Assembly (NCBI GenBank): GCA_001969505.1
Contig: LSSK01001106.1
Location: 1 to 19,375, forward strand
Length of the DNA: 19,375 bases
Reading direction: 5' to 3'
Origin: Zancudomyces culisetae
Taxonomy: Eukaryota > Kickxellomycota > Harpellomycetes > Harpellales > Legeriomycetaceae
Shown: positions 9,501 to 16,171 of the stretch, one piece after another
Layout of the letters: the number at the start of each line of letters is the position of its first letter
Numbering within the stretch: position 1 is the stretch's first letter
Made by a program: the position numbers and the translations under genes
The notes under the pieces: model-generated
What the model was told of the DNA's origin: nothing
What the model saw: only the letters and a program-made list of their open reading frames with translations
Database searches by the model: none

Positions 9501-10375
9501 TCCTCTTCTTTTTTTTGTACACTATGTATCTGTTTTATTCCTTTAGCCATAATCAACATCATAGCGCCATTATCACTACTACTGCCATCTTTGTTAAATT
9601 CAGCAATACCTTGGTTTTTACTGACCCGGCTACTTCTTCCTGTCGCCTTCATCATCCCCCCTCGTCCGTTGTCTTCCTTATTTCCCTTTGCTATTATTTG
9701 TTTCCCCCCATTTAGATATGTTCCTGGCGCTCTCTGCCTCCTAGGATATTGCAAAACACATGTTTGACAGCTGAATTGCCCTCCCGTCCTCCCCATTTCC
9801 TCCAAACTTACTCCGACACACTCTGCATGATATGGTTCTTTGCATTCTTGACAAAGTATCCTTTTCATACTATTTTCTGCCGCATAGTTTCCGCATTCCT
9901 GACAATATATTTTGTTGTTTCTGTTCCCCTTTTGCTCTTTTGTTCTGGAACCACTTTTTTTTCGTTGACTTTCTTCTTGGTTTTCTCGGCTTTCAGGCTC
10001 CTTTCCCGTCCTCCACTCTTCCTCTTCTACAATAGTAACTTGGTTTCCTGGAACCATCATTCCCTTAATATACACATCTCCCCGCTCCTCCATGCAATTT
10101 CCATCGCTATCTTCATAACCCTCTCCCCATCTCCGTCCCACTCTCATCCCCACTCCCTTCAGATCCTCCTCCAATTGCCGTATTACCTTTGCAGCATTTT
10201 CCTCCCGTTGTTTCCTTTCCTTTTGTTTCATTTGTGATGCTCTCTTATTTTTATTATACACCTTTAGTTTAGTCTTTTGTTTTGCTCCTTTGAATACCTT
10301 GTTTATGCTTTTTTCAAATACTGTTGTCGCTCCAACTCCTTGACCTCTTTTATCTTTATGTAATATTAAACTCAT
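6563..10375 (-). CDS. Large acidic PHD-finger protein of unknown function
   Basis: A 1270-residue open frame from ATG at 10375 to TAG at 6563; an in-frame TGA lies upstream at 10406-10408. The basic N-terminus (1-80) is rich in Lys/Arg. A PHD-type zinc finger spans about 158-206: CQEC, 14 residues, CQEC, H-x2-C, 15 residues, CQTC, giving C4HC3. A second Cys cluster, CPVC-x3-C-x-C, is at 303-312. Acidic blocks follow (403-427, 515-535, 601-622). Conserved-looking islands are near 485-515, 660-740, 926-940 and 1013-1035 (FDKIPVNVFKQSR). The C-terminal half is Asn/Ser/Thr-rich with a proline run at 851-860 and a (TS)8 repeat at 1232-1247. PHD fingers usually read histone H3 tails, so a nuclear chromatin role is likely but inferred. 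I do not recognise an ortholog. The low-complexity tail could be shorter in the real protein if introns exist. Confidence 0.8.
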   Translation of the reverse strand: MSLILHKDKRGQGVGATTVFEKSINKVFKGAKQKTKLKVYNKNKRASQMKQKERKQREENAAKVIRQLEEDLKGVGMRVGRRWGEGYEDSDGNCMEERGDVYIKGMMVPGNQVTIVEEEEWRTGKEPESRENQEESQRKKSGSRTKEQKGNRNNKIYCQECGNYAAENSMKRILCQECKEPYHAECVGVSLEEMGRTGGQFSCQTCVLQYPRRQRAPGTYLNGGKQIIAKGNKEDNGRGGMMKATGRSSRVSKNQGIAEFNKDGSSSDNGAMMLIMAKGIKQIHSVQKKEEEGEAEGEGEEECPVCEQECTCGFTNSNVAEVYIEKGREDFNKQRKRRYKVKNKERIIGKQPLMTKKNKVKKGKFNRYDLKERIMDRTDTEFLEVDDETSSNASGMDLDTVIGGGIIDIEEQKDNEDQDEEEEEEEIINVTDVSDDENGEIGINKQQNVMMRVQERGEVEVGGEKQNEKEREKEVEVEEKRSMSIDEAFYLALRHYDIGYEISDLSDSQVSYYCSEEESDTDSEEDEIAEIDEEVIGKYQIHRQKLMELNNEVAEREQRDNGWEESDGGSESEKEEALLMMHLEQLEAIRDIQKDQYGHYSEDDGEEEDEEEDEEGSEDEEKQQEQEQEQKQRYEDKPEGSTSGFTEVNTDNIYNNGVVEEEEELLRFDEKGNIFKGTSLGTTTFEYPYSANYYYDNPNYRNDYNQLMEYYIDEFDYDESDIMRMNEMSLAYGLALSYEQNNHSKSSGNSTNSNDGDGGFTRNGDNGTGGNLPLVTPATNEIGEFQDPIDGMVSINSACINSRIPLRSKPRHSNLLSPNDSHNLPLSISSNNDYDITDYSYNTPTTSFIPILPPPPPPSPLLSQSQSPVVSASVCVSTTVSPSDSTCYSSLSASKINENENPNPSSSTSVNDNMVTAGNKNSTKDGLIDLAWLINENFIRDTSTNSNRKSSIAGFSSADNSDDDIDNNNTHTNSNSNTKHKSIEKDGQSLGEQEMEIENEKTQENNGKSTNNTSRFYLSKFDKIPVNVFKQSRYLASSYSASMTSPSPLTNPAVTAATVAAARGFGLTPGTKLISSKLSKSSNMTLVDDGSSNNRATKSLSIKTLDSLQYFSSVPPATCINTNTNTNTNNDGKNNANPIFDLGIDLEDDYEYDHDYEYDHDDNDYYIDYNEYTYGTSDTGDKFEHPQNDQDFGTDLFFTHFTATSTPTSSLQNTNTATTPISPLTSTFIPTTSTSTSTSTSTSTSTSNINTNNTIASGTITPPNSPNTIF
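6635..6682. repeat. AGAGGT hexanucleotide repeat in coding sequence, eight units
   Basis: Eight perfect 6-bp units inside the C-terminus of the PHD-finger gene. Read on the minus strand they encode alternating Thr-Ser. The six-base unit preserves the frame, so copy-number change would lengthen or shorten the protein without breaking it. Confidence 0.92.
6991..7014. repeat. TGGTGT hexanucleotide repeat in coding sequence, four units
   Basis: Four perfect units in the PHD-finger gene, encoding alternating Asn-Thr on the minus strand. It is a second frame-preserving minisatellite in the same disordered C-terminal region. Confidence 0.88.
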
Positions 10376-11149
10376 TTCTTTTATGCTTTCAAGCTCTTCT
10401 TTTCTTCATTTACCGATTCGCCACAATTATAATATTATCCTCCTTCCACCTTTTTTCCCTTTTTTCCCTTTTTAGCACGATCTATTCGTCATACACTCGC
10501 CCCTTTAGTCGTTTCTTCCTTCGTTCTATTATATGAGTATTTTTATTGCTATTATTATTGCTATTATTATTTCTATTAATATATATTTGTCATTTTGAAA
10601 ACTCATAATACTGTTTCCCATATCTGTCTTTATTTTTATTACTCTAAATTGTCAAATGTTTTCTGATAAAAATCATTAAAATCATTCTTATCACAGTTCA
10701 AAATGTACAATCTAACACACGAATTCCACTGCTGATTTTCCATTTGTACTTACATTTGACGAAACTCGATCAACGCCTTTACTTTTGTTGTTTTCCCCGT
10801 TGCAGCTTGCTTCACTGTCTTCTCTTATTTAGTTAACCTTTTTTTCCTGGTTGCAACACATTTAATCCTGCTAGTCTTTATTATTTAAAAAAAAGGGAAA
10901 AATGCTAATTGAACACTAAACTGCTTTTGATTCCTTTTTCGCAATTTTAAATTACACACAAGGTATTTCTTTTCTTTAACTTTTTTTAATCAATATAACT
11001 TGTAACTCGGCCTGCTGGTATCTTTTTTTACCTTTCTCTAATCATACATTACTGAACTCTTTGTTGCAAAATAAAAGATTTAGCCAGCCTTTCTTTCTTT
11101 TACAATGTATCCGACTTGGTTTTTATCCAATATTACCCCCCGTTTATTT

Positions 11150-11540
11150 TGGTTTTAAGTGCCCTGTTTTTTTTATTTTCATTGCGTCGTAAGCAAAAAA
11201 AATAAAAATATTACCGATTCTGTTTACAGCGCTTTTCTCGTTTGAAAAAAAAATTTTAGTTATTTATTATAAATCCAACAATTATCTGCTTGCTGGTTGG
11301 CCTCATCAAAAAAAATTATTAAAAAAATTTTTTTTTCTGCTCAAATGGATTTGATTGACACTATTCGCTGATTTAAATGAAGTTTTAAAATAAAAAAAAT
11401 TTTTTATTGTTAATTACAGCATAAATCGTACAATTGATTTGTTTTTTCTCATTTCAATTTTTGTTTTTTTTTTTTGCACTTGAAAAATTTTTCTTCTAAA
11501 AATATCTGGAAATTTGCTTTGGTTTGCTTTTGCATTCTTG
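11150..11540. other. Clustered A-tract/T-tract junctions
   Basis: Several runs of A7-A9 are followed closely by T6-T10 (near 11245-11260, 11307-11336, 11390-11405 and 11480-11495). Such DNA is intrinsically curved and excludes nucleosomes. It resembles yeast promoter or replication-origin DNA in composition, but I see no defined origin motif that would stand out from background. Confidence 0.35.
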
Positions 11541-12603
11541 AAAATATAAAAAATATATACGCTTTGGGCTAGATTCTACTATTTCCAATGCCGACAAGTG
11601 TTCTACATTTATGCCATAAATTCGTTACAAGTTTGTGTTTTTGTGTCATATATTTATATAATTTTTTCAGAGTGATACCCACTTATCCTCCAGAACAAAA
11701 AAAAATCCAGTTACCTTTATTTCATGGCGTGACTATCGGCCAGTATTGAGGTCGCTTTTTTTTATCTTTACTCCTTGAAATTTGTCAACACTTAAAAAGC
11801 ATTGGCCTCTTGTAGAATGCAGGCTCGCAATACACCCACTTCAATACATTTGCATTTCACAATGGGCTTGTATTACTACTTTTTACCTTGTTGCCATTTT
11901 TTTTCTTCAAAGTACTAAGAATCTCTCTCCCCCCCAATGTTAATATAACTAAAAAATATCGTATTGTGTTTTTCGTGTACTCAATCTGATACAAAAATAG
12001 TTCCAGGTAACCGATTTTTTTCCGGTTATATGATTAACTTGTCCCGATTTAGAGTTTCAATTCTTTGGGGTGGAGGAAGGGCGTTTGTTAAACCATTTTG
12101 ATTTACTTTTGATTGACCTTCTAAGCAATAAAGCGGAGAACCAAATATGAATGAAAAAAAATATGTGGGTGAATTGAAATTTCAGAAATATTAGCTGGTT
12201 TTTGCCAATAAAGAAGAACGGTCAGACACGTCTCAGCAAACAAAATCCTGCAGTGTGAAAATGAGCAGAACAGACAATCCATTTTTTTCGAGACAATCAG
12301 TGCTGTCTTTACTATTATTGCTTTATCGTGGCCCTGATTTTAATATCTGCTTTTTCCAATAACCTACTCTTGTAAAAAATCAAAAAATAGAAATAGTGGT
12401 GGTTTTTATTATCATTGCTCCGGCGTGGTACTAATACCTTTACTATTTCTATAAATCAACGCTACAAACCCCCCCCCCCACTTTATTTAATTTCGATCCT
12501 ACTCCAGATGTTTTTGTGCCTACTTGTTTGTTACCTACAAAACATTTTCCATTATTTTTACTTCAAGGATCTTTTCTTTGTAAATCAATCCTTTGTATTC
12601 TAA

Positions 12604-12873
12604 AGCAATAATGAGCAGTATAACAAGGCAACTAAATATGAGTTATGCAAAGGGACATACATATTCACACAATCCATAATATACTTTGTGTTTTTTAATC
12701 CAAATGGAGCAGCTTTGGATGCGTTTTTTTTCAACACTCGTTCTCCAAACGAATTGTTTTCACTTATTGAAGTCTTACAATCGATAAAGATGGAAATCCA
12801 CACACAATCCAAACTCGTTGTTCCGTGGGCCAAGGTTGTTCTTTATGGTAACATAAGTGATATTAAAGAATAG
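12604..12873 (+). other. Exon-like 90-codon open segment, no start codon
   Basis: The frame is open from just after a TAA at 12601 to TAG at 12871-12873 but lacks an ATG near its beginning, so it would need an upstream exon. It contains peptide-like runs such as FFNPNGAALDAFFFN and SPNELFSLIEVLQSIK. A CAG acceptor-like site at 12614-12616 would keep the frame. A donor GTAA at 12848 would let it join the exon at 13154 in phase, and an upstream ATG frame at 12508 is in phase through a very short (39 nt) candidate intron. The minus strand is also open here, which weakens the case. No family is recognised. Confidence 0.25.
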
Positions 12874-12911
12874 GAACAATCACATACATAAACACAAACA
12901 CAAACATAAAC

Positions 12912-13278
12912 ATGGATACTATCGATATTTTCTCATTATTGTTGAAAGTTACGTTCACATTTGCGCACCTACTGGATATTATTCTATATCTTTATACCTC
13001 CCTCTCATGTAACCCAGTTGAACGGAATCTCTGAAAGATAAATTGCAGATACACAACAAATAGCTTATTTTTTTGTTTGTGCATCTGTACTTGACCAATC
13101 ACAGTACTAAAACATATATGTTATTTGTACCAAAATACCATATTTATATATAGGCCTAGCCACTCTTTCTTCACTACTTTATTTATTAGCTGTTGGAGTT
13201 TTTAAACAATCAGGAATGAGTGAAGCCAAGTATCATGTGCTCAAGGATCAGCAGCTAATAAATGTCGAATTTTTGTAA
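12912..13278 (+). CDS. Candidate two-exon small membrane protein (73 aa)
   Basis: Exon 1 is 12912-13008 and exon 2 is 13154-13278, with an inferred intron 13009-13153 (GTAACC donor, TACTAAAAC branch-like site near 13105, TATATAG acceptor). The join is in phase and ends at TAA. The ATG follows a C/A-rich leader of the kind seen at expressed yeast genes. The product begins MDTIDIFSLLLK, is hydrophobic from about residue 6 to 49 (one long or two short membrane spans), and ends in a polar tail that starts KQSGMSEAKYHVLK. Size and layout recall small ER proteins such as the Dpm3 subunit of dolichol-phosphate-mannose synthase, but the similarity is too weak to assign. It could be a chance splice model in AT-rich DNA. 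Confidence 0.4.
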
Positions 13279-13308
13279 ATACAACCTTTTTGGCTTTTCA
13301 AATAATTT

Positions 13309-13450
13309 CAAATCAAATCAAATCAAATCAAATCAAATCAAATCAAATCAAATCAAATCAAATCAAATCAAATCAAATCAAACCAAATCATATCAAATTA
13401 AACCAAACCAAATCGAATCGAATCAAATTGAATCAAATTAAATTAAATCA
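13309..13450. repeat. CAAAT pentanucleotide microsatellite
   Basis: Fourteen perfect CAAAT units (13309-13378) are followed by about 70 bp of diverged copies. The repeat starts 31 bases after the stop of the candidate small gene, so it would lie in its 3' UTR or terminator. A five-base unit shifts frame, so the open frame running through it is not coding. Confidence 0.95.
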
Positions 13451-14739
13451 GAGCACCATCAATTTGGTAAATTGTTTGCCACAGTTGAAGTCCGGATGCT
13501 ATTATCATCAATGAAAGCCACCAGAACATACCAACTACGAATATTCGATATTATCCTTTTTCTGCTTTATAACCCTGATGATTGATGAATAAAGAAAAAA
13601 AGAAAGGGGAAAAGAGACAGCGGGGGATTGTATACCACAAATATTGCTATAAATTTTTACTTTATTTTTTCAAACTTATCGCTATACTCCAACTATCACT
13701 CACAAGTAGATATTAAAACTTTTCTTACTTGTGTTACAACCAAATATTCAACTCCCCCCCCCCCAAAAAATGGGTAATATCGATGTGAACCAGTATATTC
13801 CATTTTTAGCCCATTTGAACCAGCTTCATACTTTTTACTGTTGTGCTATCAACCAGTTTTATTAAACAAGCCTCAAAATATAGCACTCAATGAAACCTCT
13901 TTTTTTTTGTTTGTTACTAACAACACTGTCTCATTTTTATTATCTGATAAGCATCTGAATTCAACTTCACTCCGTTATCTGATTAAATCATACCTTTTTT
14001 GCTATAACAGTATGCTAAAATTGTACAGTACCCAACATTAATTCCAAAAGCGTCAAACATATTTACCACCTTTTTCCCTCTTCCCAAAACTTTTAAACAA
14101 GAACAGCCAAAAATATTATAAATGGATCAAAACAAAACGCTCTTAATGGATGATGGATAAATTACTTTTTGCTACAACATGATGCGGTGGTTAGAAAAAC
14201 CGCAGTAACTCCGAACTCGGTAAAATTAGCTGTCGGTAAAATGTTTGTTTTTGTAAATGTATAGCAGCCAAAGTGAGAAAAAGAAAGGAAATGTGCAGAT
14301 ATTGGTCTTCCCTCAAATTCACTCATTTTCTTTACATTTATTTCCATATACTCTAAAACGCTGCGTTTTCGGTTGTTTTTTAGTTTGGCGACCCTTTTGT
14401 ACTGAAAAGGAGCAAAAGAAAAAGAAAAATAACTCGGTTTTTTTTGGTATTGATGCCTACTTTGTATATTTTCTACTTGCTAAACTACACGATGCATGGA
14501 AACAGCATTTCCTATTAAATAAAAAAACAGGTTAGTATATTAAATTTACGCTATTTCTAGTCATTTACAAAAGTGCTAATGGCGTTGTAGTTTCTATTGC
14601 TTACTATATTAGGTTTATTTAAAAAAGTGAGGTAGAGGTACAACTATTTTCATAGAAACATCAGGTAGTTCTATGTGTTATAGCTTGTAGTGCAGAGGTT
14701 TATGAGTTCGTAACTATTTCCATCAATAGATTGTTAAAC
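13451..14739. other. AT-rich intergenic region without a supportable gene
   Basis: About 1.3 kb. It contains a C12 run followed by A6 (13754-13770), a non-ATG open segment 13779-14041 rich in Phe/Leu/Asn/Ser, and an ATG-started 92-codon frame at 14257-14535. That last frame has a biased Lys/Phe/His composition and no recognisable motif. Neither has splice or leader features that lift it above background. Confidence 0.5.
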
Positions 14740-14747
14740 TATAAATA
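14740..14747 (+). promoter_or_regulatory. TATA box of the secreted-protein gene
   Basis: TATAAATA lies 148 bases upstream of the ATG at 14895, followed by an A-rich leader. This is a standard yeast TATA spacing and suggests an inducible gene. Confidence 0.55.
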
Positions 14748-14894
14748 GGGATGGCTTTTGTCATAAAGGTCCCTATTAAATATTTTTCGTTCACGGTTCA
14801 ACCTGTGCTTTAAATTAAGACTCCTTTGGAAAATTAAATCATAAGAAAGGCTATACTTGTCTCTGAAAAGCCAAAAAAAAAGAAGGAAAAAACA

Positions 14895-15707
14895 ATGGTT
14901 ACAATAAAGAAAACGTTTTTGATTGGTCTCCTGACACTCATATGTGAAAAAGCACATGCACAACAGGATGAACAGCTAGGGCACCAGACTGAACACGTGG
15001 TAGATCCGACTTTGCAGGTAAGCACGTATGTTCATCCTGATACCGTTGGAGAGGGAGCACTAGAGGCTGAAAGTTCTTTGCCACACAACTTCGATGATGA
15101 CCTAGAGGATTATAACTATGGTCATATCCACGACGTTTTCTTGAGAGAGTTTTATGCAAATAAAACGGAAGCGGATTTTGGGGAGTTAGAGGCAGTAGTC
15201 CATCTGGATAAGAGAGATGAGACACAAACTCCAATCACCAACAAAGATAGGTTCTATGCTATCAATGGGTTGTACAGAACACTCGCTAAAATCAACAAAA
15301 TCAAGAGCGATATATACGTGCTCGAACATGCAGGTAATAATCCAGATAAGCAGATAAATGAGAAACTTCACCAATTGCGTCTTGAGATCGTTCCTCTTAT
15401 GGAAAACCTAGCAAAAGACAAAAAAATTGTTTTTGCACCTAAGGAGCAAAATGATAAGTACAAGGCATTGGATTCAAGAATTGTAAAACTGACTTCGTTG
15501 GGTCAGTTTATAGCCGATATGGAAAATATCAAACGCTTCATAGAGGTTGAAAAGGCTTCCATTTGTGGATGTGAGCTGACTTCCAGGGACAGAGAAGTGT
15601 TGAAAATAATCGACCATAACATTGGTTTGACAAGTAGTATGATAGGGTTTACTGAAAGCTATATAAGAGAGGTGATTGAAGAGCCTAGAGACCATACTGA
15701 GGATTAG
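14895..15707 (+). CDS. Secreted pre-pro-protein of unknown function (270 aa)
   Basis: The 270-residue product starts with a classic signal peptide: a Lys-Lys n-region, hydrophobic FLIGLLTLI and an AHA cleavage motif (after residue 22). An acidic pro-like region (23-107) carries one N-glycosylation sequon (N89) and ends at a dibasic Lys-Arg (106-107), the kind cut by Kex2. The downstream 163 residues are polar, charged and predicted mainly helical, with the only non-signal cysteines at 224 and 226 (CxC). There is no membrane anchor or GPI signal, so export to the wall or medium is likely. I recognise no family. Helical composition alone might suggest a small surface-binding protein, but nothing supports it. 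The gene is intronless and convergent with the DUF2415 gene. Confidence 0.75.
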   Translation: MVTIKKTFLIGLLTLICEKAHAQQDEQLGHQTEHVVDPTLQVSTYVHPDTVGEGALEAESSLPHNFDDDLEDYNYGHIHDVFLREFYANKTEADFGELEAVVHLDKRDETQTPITNKDRFYAINGLYRTLAKINKIKSDIYVLEHAGNNPDKQINEKLHQLRLEIVPLMENLAKDKKIVFAPKEQNDKYKALDSRIVKLTSLGQFIADMENIKRFIEVEKASICGCELTSRDREVLKIIDHNIGLTSSMIGFTESYIREVIEEPRDHTED

Positions 15708-15762
15708 GTTCATTGACCAGGGGGCGGATGTGCTCTAAAGCTAGATCAATGTTATTGATTGG

Positions 15763-15879
15763 TTTTTCTTTTTTCTTTTTTCTTTTTTCTTTTGATATTA
15801 TTTCTTTTGTTTTTCACTGCAACTCCGACATGATGTTCTAGTTGACATTTCTTTATATAAATCCAGCAAGAAAAATAAA
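15763..15879 (+). terminator. 3'-end region of the secreted-protein gene
   Basis: A T-rich tract made of C-T6 units (15763-15793) and an AATAAA (15874-15879) lie within 175 bases of the stop codon. They resemble yeast poly(A) signals. Confidence 0.45.
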
Positions 15880-16171
15880 TTCACAGCAATTTGATTGATT
15901 CGTTTTTATTGTATCTACATTCTCATTTTCACTCTAATTGTAAAACAAAAAAAAAACCATCTAACGAAAAGTATAAAGCAAACTAAACTACAATAATGGT
16001 ACAGATCACATAAAAGAGGGTCTAGTCAAAAAATTCGATTTTATGTACAAGTCGTAGAACCAATTCATCCCCATACAGTATTTAAAACCTCCGATCACTT
16101 TTCTTCTTCTGCCCTTTCATTTACGCTCACTCACTTGCGTTCACCACCCATTAAAGCAACATGGCTTCGAC

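Larger units (their letters stand above)
10376..12911. other. Long AT-rich divergent intergenic region
   Basis: About 2.5 kb between the ATG of the PHD-finger gene (-) and the candidate small gene (+). It is T-rich on the + strand from 10380 to 12000, with many T7-T13 runs. A dense set of A-to-T junctions lies at 11150-11540. A 6-bp inverted repeat (TAACCG / CGGTTA) with a 9-base loop sits near 12008-12028. A C10-type run occurs near 12470. No gene is supportable apart from the exon-like segment at 12604-12873, listed separately. Long upstream regions are usual for regulatory genes in several yeasts, so this may be an extended promoter of the PHD gene. Confidence 0.6.

Noticed and set aside
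10758-10826. Minus-strand 22-codon open segment ending at a GTAAGT donor-like site, a possible upstream exon of the PHD gene.
   Set aside because: It lacks an ATG, is very short, and no convincing acceptor joins it to the PHD frame, which already has a good ATG.
13572-13590. CTGA directly followed by TGATGA, like D'/C' boxes of a C/D snoRNA.
   Set aside because: No proper flanking C and D boxes or terminal stem could be found at suitable distances.
13779-14041. 88-codon + strand open segment without ATG.
   Set aside because: Its Phe/Leu/Asn/Ser/Tyr composition is that of random AT-rich DNA. There is no clear acceptor or partner exon.
14257-14535. ATG-started 92-codon + strand frame.
   Set aside because: Low-complexity Lys run, odd His/Phe/Cys content, no leader or terminator features, and a preceding ATG in another frame.
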